Source: Spodoptera frugiperda
Taxonomy: Eukaryota; Arthropoda; Insecta; Lepidoptera; Noctuidae
Assembly (NCBI RefSeq): GCF_023101765.2
Contig: NC_064238.1
Location: forward strand, 1,734,001 to 1,798,000
Reading direction: 5' to 3'
DNA: 64,000 nucleotides
Below, piece after piece: positions 10,160 through 22,577 of the stretch. Below the pieces are notes generated by a model. It searched no databases. It saw only the letters and a program-made list of their open reading frames with translations, and was not told the origin of the DNA. Position numbers and translations under genes: made by a program. How positions within the stretch are numbered: the stretch's first letter is position 1; every line of letters starts with the position of its first letter.

Positions 10160-11095
10160 GATTTATATTGCTATCTTAGTTGCTATCTTATTATTTATTT
10201 CATTACCATCATTAAAGCCAAGAAGTACTGTTGAATTATATTTGAAAGTTACTGCGTTACGGGAAGTTTTTTTAGAGGATCACAATTTACGCGGATATAA
10301 TTTTCATGAACACTTCCTCTGTATACAGCATCACTGAGCAAACTACTTATTTCGTATGGAAAGCATAAAATTATGTATTTAAAGTCATCTGTTTTTCCAT
10401 ATTGCTGTGAATTATCATAATGTTAATGCTAAGGCTATTCACGAGAGCGCTGAGAGAGATATTTACATTAATTGAAATAAGGAAAACTATACCTCATTGT
10501 TCATTTTAAGACATTTTACGAAGTCGTTTCGGTAGAAGTCAAAGTTTGATTAGGTAATCTACAAGATACATGATGTAGTTGAATTAAAAGTATATTTTTA
10601 TTCAATTATACATTTCTGGACTATATTGTAAGACTTGAGAAGTCTTACAACATAAGACTATTACATAAGATATGGCCGAAAATAATTGCCTGGCACTCTC
10701 TTATGTACGTACTCTCGAAATCAGAATTCAAAGCCAAAATCTTCGACATATCACTTTAGTAATCATTACCATCTTTATTATCTTTCATTCAACTATGACT
10801 AATTTTTGAAAACTAAAATAGTATTCAAAATTTTTAAACAATATCAGTTTTAAAGACTAGGCTATGCTTATTGTTATTTTAATATACAATTGCACATAAT
10901 TAACATACACGTGCATGTCCACACATCATTGTGTTTAATTTATAAATATTTGAGGAAAATGTGGGTTGCATGTGGTATTTTTCGCTGTGACCAATTATTG
11001 TACTATTGTATCATTATTGGAAATGAGTAACATGCCATTTTGCGGCTTCTTAGTATATTTTGTATGAGTGATGTAATAAAGCATAAATACTGTTT
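10160..11095. other. Upstream flank of the SV2-like gene
   Basis: Probable 5' UTR and promoter region of the transporter. I see no convincing TATA box or upstream exon. AT-rich beyond 10350. Confidence 0.4.
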
Positions 11096-11098
11096 TTT

Positions 11099-11275
11099 AA
11101 AGGAGGAAAATCATCCAATGACTTCTCTCACCTTGGGCCAGGCGACAGAGTGTCAAACTCTTGCTGACTAAAAACCACCCCATTCCCAGGAGCAGCAATG
11201 GGGAGGTTCGTGGATCGCTTTTTAAGCCGAAACCCCGGTACACTCGCTAGGTAGTTCGCAGATCTGGGACTGCTA
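11099..11275 (-). mobile_element. Family C SINE
   Basis: Reverse copy: ggaggaaaatcatccaatga, tctctcaccttgggcc, gagtgtcaaactcttgctga, ctaaaaaccaccccattccc, gccgaaaccccggta and tcgctaggtagttcgcag. It overlaps a 60-codon chance frame. Confidence 0.75.
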
Positions 11276-11880
11276 AGAACGAAATTCTGAGAAAAGGATT
11301 CAATTTTCATTTCTAGTAACCTGTTTGACGGAAAAATCTTTATATACGTCTAATTTACCTCTTTCGAAAATTCTAGTCGAAGATATTAATATACAGATTG
11401 ATACATGACTACAACCATAGTATGTATTTATAGTAAACGACCGAATCGATTTGAGCCTTGAAGCAGTATTTTTATTCTTACACATAATTAACTAAAGCCA
11501 AAAAAAAACAAACCAATCAGGAACAAAGTTAAATGAAGGCACCCCATCAAATCAACCAACTTAATAAATGTTATCGTTAACTTAGCAAAATCTAATCACA
11601 GAGTGAAATTAAGGAATTCCGATAACTAATCCCTAGGAAAGTCCGGTCATTTGGTACACAGTTCCAATTTGTGTTTCATGAATATTAATAAGCCTAACGT
11701 TCGGGCACGCGGTGTTGTCTGTTCCTTTTACATGATATTTTTCTTTGTTAAACACGTTATGTAATCGGAAAATTTATCTGGAAGTATTTTTCGTAATGTC
11801 GGACTACTTTTAGAGAAATATATTTAGGAACTGGAGTTAAACTTAATTGAAATATACTACCATATTATTATCTTTTTTTA

Positions 11881-12052
11881 ACGTTGCCTTACATTTGTAT
11901 TTTCTTCTGTGTATTGGATGGAGTTAAGAAACAGTCCGCAGAAATATGACACCTAGACCCGAAACAACAATTTATGGATCACGCAAAAAGTTGCGCCGTG
12001 TGGGAATTGAACCCGGTACACGTTGCGCGGCAGCCAGTTACCCTGCCAGTCG
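11881..12052 (-). mobile_element. Family B tRNA-derived SINE
   Basis: Reverse copy: acgttgccttacatttgtat, ttcttctgtg, cacctagacccgaaacaaca, tttatggatcacgcaaaaag, and the tRNA-like head gggaattgaacccggtacac. A short internal deletion is visible after ttcttctgtg. Confidence 0.75.
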
Positions 12053-12445
12053 AGTTCGAATCAACCAGTTAGTTCAACTCTAGTTTAGAGAAGAATAGTC
12101 ACATAAACCTATCTTCTGGGTCAATTGACTGTCAAACATGAAATCTCTAAAATTATGTAGATCAAAATAGGTTAAATTATGGCTTCTATGTGGCAATGAT
12201 GATGTATATTTTGTAATTCTATTTTTGTCTAACTTCTTGCGAAACCAAAGAAAACTTGAAACCATATTTATTTAGGACGCATAATCTTGCTTTCTATTTC
12301 ACATAGCTTTTTACTGACATGCAAAGCATGTATAGGGTGATATGAAAAGCAGACAGCTCGTTATTTATTTCAAATTCTACCATTTCGTGCAACGTATCGA
12401 AAACAATTTACTCAACTGCATTTTACTTTATATTTTTACAAAATA

Positions 12446-12606
12446 GAGGACTTATTACGAGTTTGCTTAACGTTCAACTAAATCGAAACGTTACCGTGTT
12501 CGGCACTCTGATTGGCCTGTTTTCATAAACATACCAATAAGAGCGCCAAAGAACGTGGTAGCGATTCCATCTCATTGAACGTAAAAAAACTCGTATTAAG
12601 CCCTCT
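12446..12606. mobile_element. MITE F copy
   Basis: AGAGGACTTATTACGAGTTT at the left, and AGAGGGCTTAATACGAGTTT when the right end is reverse-complemented. The internal cgaaacgttaccgtgttcgg and ctgattggcctg match the 2925 copy and the partial copy at 21660. Confidence 0.75.
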
Positions 12607-13089
12607 GACCAGTATTTAATCAATTGGTTACATATTTATAAGATTGCTTGTCAAGAATGATAGCTTAAATTATTATTGACAGACATAATATTTTCCTCTA
12701 TCATTTTGTTTTCATCGTTGATCAATTGATTATAAGAAACGAACAGTAGATCTAGGGTTTTATTTCCCGGTAAGAAACATACCTAGGTATTATTAAAGTT
12801 TAATTCTTCAAAGATTTTATTGATAACGAAATCCCTGAAAATGATGTAAGAAAATTAGGAAATAAAAGAGAAGATTTTATGTATGAACATAATTTCTACA
12901 AATGTCGACTACAGGTACAAATTGTACAGGAAAGTAATCAAACCTACGCCCACACTACGTCACAGTCAATCATACAGACATTGAGTCGTCTACTCAATTT
13001 ATATTCATCGACCTTACATCGAATAGTCTATCTTCTGAGATGCTGTAGTTTTCGTATTATTTCCTTGACATGTTCAGATTTCTCTAATC

Positions 13090-13230
13090 ACACATATATT
13101 ATAAAAATTAAAGTTTGTTTGTTTAGATATTTTGCATTTTTATCAGTCAAATACGCTGAAACTTCTGAACGGATTTTGATGAAACAAAATGGGCTGAATT
13201 TATTCTTTTTATGGAAACGCGGGCGGAGCC
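13090..13230 (+). repeat. Family L fragment
   Basis: aaagtttgtttgtttagata, aaatacgctgaaacttctga, acggattttgatgaaacaaa and gcgggcggagccgctgacag. It explains the end of the 118-codon plus-strand frame here. Confidence 0.55.
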
Positions 13231-13384
13231 GCTGACAGAAGTTGGTGTTTAATAAGATATTGAGTAAGTCAGTTGTATGCTAATAACTTTGCTTCTATTA
13301 CAATAAGATTAGCATTAAGCAGGCATAATGTAAGTTCAACATCGCTACAAGAAATAATCAAGCAACAACTTGCGCCTTGATTTT

Positions 13385-13522
13385 GGCTAACAACAGAGCA
13401 AACAGGGATAAACGCCCTTGCATATCACCTGATGGTTAGGAATCACCACCACCACGTTCTCCGTATTAAAAGAGGCTTTTGGTCAGGAATGGCCACTTAT
13501 AGGCTGATGATGATGATGATGA
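13385..13522 (+). mobile_element. Family D SINE, 3' part with (ATG)n tail
   Basis: ttctccgtattaaaagaggc, ttttggtcaggaatggccac, ttataggctgatgatgatga. The ATG-repeat tail is the usual end of this family. Confidence 0.6.
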
Positions 13523-13949
13523 CCACATATACTTAGACACCCGTCACACCTAAGCAGTTAAAAGTGTGTTAACGATCTATCGAAGGCTCCAGTGAACTGA
13601 CTCCAGTTTAAAGATAAGGCGGGTCTACCTTTATTGGTAGAATTTTTTTGGTCATAATTTTATTTTGCATAACAACGCATGGCAGAAACTTCATTTCGCA
13701 GAAAATCATTTGGTATACCATCATTTGTAATACATTAAAAATAAATTTTTAGTCAGAATATCTTTAGGCATAAATTGATACCAAATAATTGAAAGGTAGA
13801 ACCATCATTTTCCAGCCTGTTCATGTCAGAATCGTTTCTTTGTGGCATAATTTGAACCATAAGAAAGAAAGTAGAACCATCATATCTCAGAAGAAACAGT
13901 TAGGGTCGTTTTTGGCAATTTTAATATCATTAATTGAAAGACTCATGTT

Positions 13950-14270
13950 TCACGCAAGCATGCAGCATGCAAAAGTGCAAGAGCATTTAGCAAAGCAAGC
14001 ATGCAGCATGCAAGCATGCATGCAGCATGCAAGCAAATGCAGCATGCAAGCAAGCATGCAGCACGCAAGCAAGCATGCAGCTCGCCCAAGCATGCAGCAT
14101 GCAAGCAAGCATACAGCATGAGCAAGCATGCACTGCAATTTAAGCTTTGTCAGATTGCACGCATAGCATGCAGCATGCTGAGCATGCAGGCAAGCAAGCA
14201 TGCAGCATGCAAGCAAGCATGCAAGCAAAAACAGATGAATGCATGCAATGTAAAAGCATGCAAGCATTAG
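13950..14270 (+). repeat. GCATGC-rich minisatellite
   Basis: Irregular repeats of gcatgcagcatgcaagcaa across about 320 bp. All frames are open by virtue of the repeat (Met/His/Ala/Ser/Lys on one strand, Leu/Ala/Cys on the other), so the long frames over it are not genes. Confidence 0.9.
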
Positions 14271-14280
14271 CATATTTCTG

Positions 14281-14455
14281 TCATTGTCCGGGCTGCGGGG
14301 CTCGGTCCCACGCGCGCTAATCGTCGCAGACGGCTTTCGCTACCACCGCAGCTTCGGCTTGTTGGCTGAATTCGCCGGCCAGCCTAGCCGCGGCGGCTTA
14401 TGTACTGCTATCAGCCCGCGGGCCGCCTCGCCCCTCCGCGCCTACGCGATTTTAA
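14281..14455. other. GC-rich segment inside the composite element
   Basis: About 65% GC in a window that is about one-third GC. It contains gggctgcggggctcggtccc, cgccggccagcctagccgcg and gcccgcgggccgcctcgccc. Short plus-strand frames occur but none looks like protein. It begins where the minisatellite ends. Confidence 0.6.
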
Positions 14456-15287
14456 TATTGCTACTCTAATTGTAGGGCAGACAAGACTAATTGCAGTCGG
14501 TTTTGCAGCGAATGCGGTTCTGTCACTTACTAACTTTAATTCTACCATCTTCTTAATATGCCAAGTAAAATTATGCCAATGACTTTTGTCGCTCTAAATA
14601 AACGTTATGGAAACAAAATTATGGGAAATTAACCTTTGCCAAACGTAATTACTGCCAACTAAAATTCTACCAGTTAATAGTCTCCTTTGCCTAAATTCGG
14701 ACATATAAATATTCGGCAAAACAGTAATTATATTAAATGATTATGCCATATGTATACTAAAGAAGGCCTGCCAAGTCTGTTATGCCAAACTTTCGGAGCT
14801 AAAATTCTGAGGATAGAGCGGAACCCAGAAGGCACATTCTCTTTATAAAAATATGTGTCTAATATTTTTTAATTATCGTATTCTTTCAATTACCCGTACG
14901 CATGCTCTTGTTTCTAATACAATTTAAAAACGGTAGTACCTAGGTACGTCGCCTAGTAACCAAAAATTGCTCAGTTTTTCCAAGCCTGCCATGTGGTAAC
15001 ACGTTTATTTGTGGCAAATGAACATCACAGAAAGACAGAGCGAGATAAAGAGAAACGAGGGTCGTTTTCACTGACCAATTTTAACTTTGATCTTTCGTTA
15101 ATTGACTGGTTTCCCCAGGGGTGTCCGTTTCAAAGTGCGAGTATTTACAAACTATAGTTTTTTATTTTGCTTTGCCTTTGAAATTTTGACTTCACGTGTC
15201 ACTGACTCGCCCTCCATTCTGCTCTAAGTACACAGTGATTTATTTTGACTAATTTAAACTTTGGTCAGATTGACGATACTTTAAAAA

Positions 15288-15398
15288 TGGCTGAATTAGA
15301 AGCACCTCAATTAATGAGATTAATGAATGAATGTAAAAGACTACATTATGTTACATTTTACTGTGGTGGTTTCCGACACATATTCTTTATTGACTAGT
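15288..15398 (+). CDS. Hypothetical small ORF, 36 aa
   Basis: ATG in an excellent context (ctttaaaaATGGCT) begins MAELEAPQLMRLMNECKRLH and stops at TAG after 36 codons. The upstream 300 bases are richer in GC than the surroundings and hold no recognised repeat. It may be a first coding exon, a micropeptide or chance. No homology can be claimed from sight. Confidence 0.15.
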
Positions 15399-15986
15399 CT
15401 TCATTTACTGCATTTATTTACTTATTACATATAAATTTACTATATTTAATAGTTTAACAATTGTTCACTATCAACCTAATTAAATCAGAAGCCACAATAC
15501 TTAGTATTAATACTACTGATTTAATATGCCTACAGTTACTAAAAATTAAAAAAGAGTATTAAAATAATTTTACTAACAAATACACAGCTACAATATTCTA
15601 AAAGCACCTATACCCATAATATAGGTAACTCCTATCACAGGAATACTTCCTATAAACTATCAACGTACCTATTTCTGTTAACAAGTTATGTTTCAAACGT
15701 AGCATGTGCGGTTTGTAGCGTAGGAGTCTCGGTTTAATTACATACACGTGAGAAATCCTAGATTTATTCCCGAGTTAGAAATGTACTTGACATTTGTTAG
15801 TGACTTGTGGTGATAAGTTTTCATCGAAGTTAGTATTTATAGTCAATTTGTTTGAGAAGCCGGTAAGTATAAATTGGTACAGCAATTTTCATTTTAAATG
15901 TCACAAACACTATTTTGGAACTGAATACGTAGAGACCTAAGTGATTCGTGAAATATTACACTCGATGCTGGCTAGCCATTTCCTTG

Positions 15987-16088
15987 AAGGGGGAAAATCG
16001 TTCTATTGCTTCTCTGAGGCGAGTCAAGAAGGAGCGTCAGACTCTTACTGATTAAAACTACTCCGTTCCTACTCCTGCTTTTCGGGGC
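15987..16088 (-). mobile_element. Family C SINE, partial
   Basis: Reverse copy limited to gaagggggaaaatcg, tcagactcttactgattaaa and ctccgttcctactcctgctt. Confidence 0.65.
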
Positions 16089-16138
16089 AAAAAATGTTGA
16101 TATTATCCTATTTTATAACTGCCATACTAAGATTCATT

Positions 16139-16241
16139 AATGCTACAATTACTTAAACTATTATTTAGTAACTATTTTAATTAGAAAACAACTACCAACC
16201 ACTGGGTTAAATATCTTTTAAATGACTCTTAGTACGGCAGT
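16139..16241. mobile_element. MITE E copy
   Basis: gctacaattacttaaactat, tatttagtaactattttaat, aatgactcttagtacggcag; the ends are weakly inverted. Confidence 0.5.
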
Positions 16242-17027
16242 AAAATATATTATATTACATATTATGCCTTCTGTACTTACATATTTTTCTATTTGTCAAA
16301 CCCTCAAGGTAAATGCTACCTAATTAACTTAACGTGGAAGTCCATTTTGCCACAGAGACGTAATATTCTCTAGCTAAATATCTTAATTACATCAATTTAG
16401 AGCCTATGAAGACGACAAAAGATGCCAATGAGGGACCCGTTCAAAGTACATTAAGTTGCGGTCTATCTAATAAAATTTGAGTAATTTATTTTAAGGCATT
16501 GTTGAATAAACTCGTCAACAATTATTCTTTTAATCATTTTAAAATGCAGTAATATTCTGTTTGGTTTTAATATGAAAATATACAGTATTTAAAATAAATA
16601 CGAATATTTGTCATTGAAAAACTAAATTTATAATAGTTACAAGGCAATAGATCCAGAAATCGTAATTGACATCCTCATAATAATATTATGAACATTCTTC
16701 CAAAAAAAGCATGTTTCAAATTTAGATTTTTTACAATTTGCGCACGTATGGTACTTACCATTAAGTCACAGGTACTTTAAATGACATGTATTTTAAAGAA
16801 GCAATAGGTCAACAGTAAGGGGCGATCTCTGCAAAGGGTTAAGATAACATTGACTGGCTCACTAAAAAGCCGACCCACAATAAAGCAGTGCAAACTTTGG
16901 TATCTCATGCACACAGATTCTCTTTGTAGGTAAGTGTTTATTTTAAATCTCTTTCTGGTTTTGGAAGGTGATGTAAATCACTTACAAAAGGTTTTTAAAT
17001 CATATTAGATATTAGAATTTAGCATTT

Positions 17028-17186
17028 GACTGCACAACCGGCTGGGCAACCGGCTGTCGCACTGATCTTCAAATTGTTGTTTCGGATCTGGGTGTAATGT
17101 GTATGTGAACTGGTATGTTTGTAAACGCACCCACGACACAGGAGAAAATCCTAATGGCGGGGAACGTTTTTTTTTTAAAACAACCT
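17028..17186 (+). mobile_element. Family B SINE, internally deleted
   Basis: Head cacaaccggctgggcaaccg runs straight into aaattgttgtttcggatctg, so the B-box part is lost. The body (gtatgtttgtaaacgcaccc, acgacacaggagaaaatcct) and the poly(T)/A tail are intact. Confidence 0.7.
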
Positions 17187-17189
17187 TAA

Positions 17190-20100
17190 CTGTAGCTTCT
17201 ATTAAGTATAGAAACAAGTGTGTGTTATTCGATATAGTATGTGTTGAACGAAGACACAGTTGCAATGGATGAGTTTCAAGAGAGATCACATTTTTTTTTA
17301 TTGTATAATTATATGTGGTTTTCCAATGTTATCTTCTAGCCTTTACTATATGACATACTGCTGACGATTTCTTCACGTACCTCCAACATCGATACCTATT
17401 TTCATGTAGGTAAGATTAAAATTAAAATGTCCCTTTCACCTTCATGTTACATTAAACACTATCATACCATTATCAATTGCCATCACGATAAAAAACACTT
17501 AAGTAAATTATAGAAACCGACCATCAACCCTAATGTACATAAACACATGAATTTGTTATTGGAACCATTCGTTTTTCACCGATCGATTTCCGACCTACTT
17601 TCAAGTGGACTCTGTTTATCTTGAAAGCGGCTATTCTTGAAGCCTAATGAGCGAGAAATATTCTATAAGATATACAACCCGGAGAAGGGTTGAAAGGAGT
17701 GACGAGGCAAATGACCCTGAACCCATAGAATGTGTACAAACCTTGATATAAGATTGGTTGGGACGAAAAATTATGTGGATGAGACGTGAATATTTTGTTT
17801 GGGGTTCTCTGAAGTACAATATATATGAAATGAAGAAAGTAGGTGTGTCCACAGTGAGGATACTGTTTCCAGGAATCACACTTGATGTGATAAATAAAAT
17901 ATGTGCTTGTTATCTAGACGTCTAGACAGGTGTTAATTAGCTTTGGATAATATTATTTGTTACTATGAGTTACCTAAAACTAAAATATATCCAGCGATCA
18001 TGTAGTTTTTCTTGCTGCTACTTAAGAACACCTCTCAACTGGAGTTTTTAGGCTCTCACTTCAGAAGCTATCATTTTGAGCAACAGTGCTCCCATCAACT
18101 ACATTTTTTTTTTGTATTAATTTGTTACAATATTCATAATCTATTTAGTCATCATTGATTTGTTTGTTACTAGTTCTGTATTCTTGTAAACTAATGCAAT
18201 TCGTTGGAGAAATATAGGTATGTAATACGTAATACTATGTCAACGCCATTCCTTTTGCAATAAGTTCCTCTATTTGATCAACTTAGCTTAAGATTTAATT
18301 TGTAAAACTAGGTATTGGAATATTGCAACCGTGAATGAGTTTAGGTTAGTAGGTTTTATATATTTTTTTTTGTTTTCCTGCTCGTATCTACACGTTTTCT
18401 ATAAATTTTCATAATATATTCTACTGAGACTATGTAATTTCCAACTAATTATTAGTCATCTGTTCCGATTCTGATTATTGAACCTCAAATCATAAAATTT
18501 ATTTGCACTTTACTTAACATTGAATACACTACTATAAGAATTCAGTTAAAACAACCCAATGCTACATTAATTTTCAACTTAACCAAGAATTGTGTAGTGA
18601 ACCAGATTGAAAAAAAAAAAAACCTATGGAGTTTCTTGCTCATTCTTCTCCATAGGAAACAACAACACTTTGAAACAAACAATTAGCTTCACTAGAGAAC
18701 TTACCGACAGTAAGACATTTTTTGTAAATATAAAAATATTTGCTTTGACATTCAAAATTACCTTCCCTCTCTATTTGAAATAAATAATTTTGACTTAAAC
18801 TTCGAATAAAAAAAAAACTAGCACAAAATATTATTCCCACACGTAATAACTTCGAAGCAACATAAATATCAGCAGTTATTACTCCCAACACCATGGCAGC
18901 GACACAGGTGAGTGATGGCCTCAAAGACCAAACTTATGGTGGCGCATAAAATTCTATTTGCCAATTTGTTATTTTCACTTTGGTTGGTGACATGTAAGGG
19001 ATGGGGAAATGTGTATAGTATGAAAATTTAAGAACGTCTCCAGTCGTTTTACTCCCGAAGGATATGACCGAGCCACGTGACGAATGCTGTGTCGTAAGGA
19101 AATGGAGCTAGGGATTCTGGAATAGATAGTATAGTATGTTTTTTTTAAGGTTCAAAATTGATTACTTTAAATATATTTTTCACATTTAAATACAATTGAC
19201 TTTGTAATAGAAGGTTGAAAATACCAAATGTTATGGTTAATTAGGTATCTATGTGTGCATCGTAAAAGACTAATTTTAAGTCATCATAATATGTGAAGAA
19301 CTAGTTAGATTAGTTACCAATATATAAGATTTTTGCTTACAAAAATATGAGTAAGATAGCAGTAGGATTCTAATGTAGGTAAAAACAAATGTAGGTGCCC
19401 ACCATACAACTATTTATTACTATATTTAATGTAGTTTTAGATTACATTTTATATTTTGAGCTGCCTGACTCGATTACACAAACTTTTACTCCCTGAACAT
19501 TGAATTCTATTATTATGCAAATAAAATTTACATTTGTGTATTTCCACATTGTACAGTGTTAGTCTTATATTTGTATTGTATAATGTAGCGACAACATATA
19601 TTATTGTAAAGCAATGGCTTTCGTCTCTTTAATTATGCTCAACTATGTAGTTGAATTTTGGACTTTCTGACAATGATGAGCAAGGTTTAATATTGCATAA
19701 GTGACGTTTGCTATTGACAAATTTTTTCATTAAATTTTCACACAAGTTGACTTGTCAACTTAGTACGGGTGCTAGTCTCACCATTTACTCTTTTCTGTTC
19801 AACTTTATTATACTTGTTTCTAATAGACACTTTATTGCATAAATGTATTTTTTAAACAAACTCATTGTCATTAATAATATTGGCAGCAAGAGAATTCATA
19901 CTATAAGTAAACTCATAATATTCTTAAAACTCTTCCAGCAAAGAATATCCATGTAAAACAATTTCGATATTCGATACATCGGCATCGCAGTCAATATTTT
20001 ACGATCATATTTTATTTCATTGTTTATATGTGATTACTTAATTCTCGTAAACTCTTATTTGCTTAAACGTACACAGCTTTCTGATTCTTTACTAATGATT

Positions 20101-20615
20101 CCTTTTGATCATAGAGAGGATAAAATAATTTTATTTATTTCCCAATTTTGTGCGTGTTTAATTTGTTGTTCATGTTTTAAAAGGTACCTAATTACGGACC
20201 TAACGATCAAGATTACGTTGTCCATCTACTTGTCTCTACACACAGTAAGTTGTTTAGTTTCATAACATAATAATAATATTAGATAGCTTTCTTCATGGAC
20301 GCCATGAATCCGCAAGGATGACAAGCAAAGTAATAATTGTGAAACGTCCATTAGATCATGACATCAAAATTGCCTTTAAAAAAGCAATTAAATATTGATA
20401 CTAAAAGTACCATGTCCGTTTGGCGCTGCAACGGTAAACAAGTACAAAAGTAAATAAAAAAAAAAACAAATAAACTGACACGAAACAATGCAATTATTGC
20501 TACAGCTACAGTATAGCACATTGTACGAAGTGTAAGAGCTAATGCATTTAAAATCACTGCAATAACACTAGCTTAGCATTGATACTATAAATTAAATAAC
20601 AAAACATGTTATTAA
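17190..20615. other. No gene seen
   Basis: AT-rich, stops in all frames. Frames at 17631-17879 (-) and 18640-18924 (-) lack recognisable motifs. The first 18 codons of the latter are hydrophobic, but it reads from a TTG and ends in a repeat. Confidence 0.45.
18640..18700 (-). repeat. 3' end of an unnamed interspersed repeat
   Basis: On the minus strand tcctatggagaagaatgagc and aagaaactccatagg lead to a T-run; the same words occur on the plus strand at 48880-48925. A 94-codon minus frame above it (18640-18924) ends inside the repeat, so it is not called as a gene. Confidence 0.5.
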
Positions 20616-20620
20616 CCTCA

Positions 20621-20890
20621 CGTCATACCACTCATCAACAGCCCATAAGTGGCCACTACTAACCAAAGGCCTCATGTTGTACGAAGAAGGTTTAAGCATT
20701 AATCACCACGCTTGCTCAATGCAGGTTGGCGATTTCAAACTTATAATTAGAAATTATAAGCTCAGATTTCCTCACGATGTTTTTCTTCACCGTTTGTCAG
20801 TGGTGTCTAAATAATTTTAGAAAGTACATATAACTCGGAAAAGTCACATTGGTACTATCCGTAGCTAGTATTGAAACCGCAACCTTACAT
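20621..20890 (-). mobile_element. Family D SINE
   Basis: Reverse copy: actcatcaacagcccataag, tggccactactaaccaaagg, cttgctcaatgcaggttggc, gtttgtcagtggtgtctaaa, aaaagtcacattggtactat. Confidence 0.75.
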
Positions 20891-21460
20891 GAGACGCGTC
20901 TTGAATCTCTGGCCCACCACGATATTTTTACATATTAATACCTACTCAAAACAGGGTATAACTTCGCCTACCCTATCACATTCCGCTTCCAAAAATTTTC
21001 CTAGTACACCTAAAAATATGGCACAACGCATATTTATAAACTTGAATACATAATGTGAACAGATTGAACAGACCGTTCATATTTTACGATCCTTATATAC
21101 CGAGTATCAGATGGCATTCACGTAATTGCTTGTTATATCGCTCCCCATTCAAAAGTCTATCAGATATCCATTGAAATTCTATAAAGAAGTGAATAAAAGA
21201 AGAGTCCCTTTCCTCATTCAGACCGTCATCTGACAAAGTAAGCCTTTTTCATTACACACCGTTTTACATACGCCAGAATTCCTTTTCACGGCCGAATTCA
21301 ATGCGGAGTTTTTTCTAAACACATACTGAATCATTTCCATTTCTATATTATCATATGTTAAAAAAGATCTTCATTATTTAGTGGGTAGATTCATGGTCTG
21401 TCATGTTTGGAACTGAAGACTAGATACTCCTGTGAAGGTTTTTAACCTTAATGCTATTGA

Positions 21461-21666
21461 TTACACGGTTGGTGCGGTGGCTGAATAACTTTCTGCCACG
21501 CAACTGATAACGGTTTCGATTCCCGCACGGAGCAACTCTTGGTGTGCTCCAGACATTGTTGTTTCGGGAATGAGTGTCATGTGTATGTGAACTTGTATGT
21601 TTGTAAAGGCACCCACGGCACAGGAGAAAATCCTACAGCAGGGCAACGTTCTCTTTTTTAAAAAAC
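21461..21666 (+). mobile_element. Family B tRNA-derived SINE, near complete
   Basis: Head acacggttggtgcggtggct and B-box gtttcgattcccgcacgg, then gtgctccagacattgttgtt, tgtatgtttgtaaaggcacc, cacaggagaaaatcctacag and an A/T tail. Best preserved copy. Confidence 0.8.
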
Positions 21667-21795
21667 AGAAAGAAACGTTACCGCCTTTTGCAGTTTGATT
21701 GGCTGTTTTAAATTAACCAACCAATTACATGGCTAAACGCGGAAATGTTACAACCGCGTTAGCGTAAAAAAAACTCGCACTAGGCTTTCTAATAG
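21667..21795. mobile_element. MITE F copy, one end missing
   Basis: gaaacgttaccgccttttgc, gtttgattggctgttttaaa, accaaccaattacatggct, and an intact right end aaaaaaactcgcactaggct. The left end is replaced by the family B SINE at 21461. Confidence 0.6.
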
Positions 21796-22577
21796 AACAG
21801 ACAATTAGGAAACACAGCTTTTGTTGTTTTGGGTCGAAAAATCTAGAATTGCGTCCTATGTCTTTGTTTTATAAATCTGGAACTGTATATCCATGCTTTT
21901 ACTTTAACATAGTAAAATAATTCAATTTATTTTATCACTTAAAATATATACTTTTCCTGACCTGGCAACCACCTAATAATATTTTCGATCATTTTATTTA
22001 AATTGTGATTGTATTTTCATAAAAAAAATATGCGAAGTTCGAAAAATATTTTTTGAAATTTTAACAGACTGAGTCACAGTTGCGAAAATAAAATGTAATT
22101 ATCATATTTTTGTATCACTAACTTGATACATTTTTTGTACAAGTAATTCGATCAATACACGTTTTTCGAATATTTTTTGTTCTATAAAATTGTGGGGAAT
22201 TTATTTCATGCGAGGCTTACAAAAGTACGAATTTAGCTTTTTTAAATATAAAACCAAAATGCTTCGTACAATATGTTCGGTTTATAGTTATTTTATTCAT
22301 ACTGTAAAAATCTTTGTTTTCAGGGTACCGTAGGCATTAGAGTATCTTTTTCCTGTACAAAATAAAGAAGCTCATATAAAGAGCATACTTAAATTAACTT
22401 AAAAATAGTTTTCTTTAGAATTTTCAGTCATATCCTCATGTATGTTGGCCTTATAAAAAACAAAAGATGACAAAATATTGTCTACTTGTCTAGTAAGAAA
22501 AGAAAAAACAAAATAGATTGTAAAACAACAGTAACTTGCACTAAATCTCATCTTTTAAGATATCGAACTACCAGGAG

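Larger units (their letters stand above)
13617..14850. mobile_element. Foldback-like composite element
   Basis: Both flanks are made of short AT-rich units such as ggtagaattttttggtcata and tggcataattttacttggca. They read in the forward sense at 13617-13930, and the same units read in the reverse sense at 14520-14850. Between them lie the GCATGC minisatellite and a GC-rich segment. Outer ends ggcgggtctacctttattgg and, reverse-complemented from the right, ctgggttccgctctatcctc are loosely similar. This is the form of a foldback element; no transposase is present. Confidence 0.45.
14860..17020. other. Mostly unique sequence with two repeat fragments
   Basis: 14990-15290 is GC-richer and precedes the small ORF at 15288. 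A plus-strand donor, gaagccg|gtaagtata, at 15861 and an E-box (tacacgtgag) at 15745 could mark a leader exon, but nothing connects to it. 16140-16980 is AT-rich. Confidence 0.35.

Noticed and set aside
13789..14273. Overlapping 89-110-codon frames on both strands
   Set aside because: The GCATGC array is stop-free in several frames, and the peptides are pure repeat.
18640..18924. 94-codon minus frame with hydrophobic start
   Set aside because: It begins at TTG, its 3' part is an interspersed repeat, and no family match is visible.
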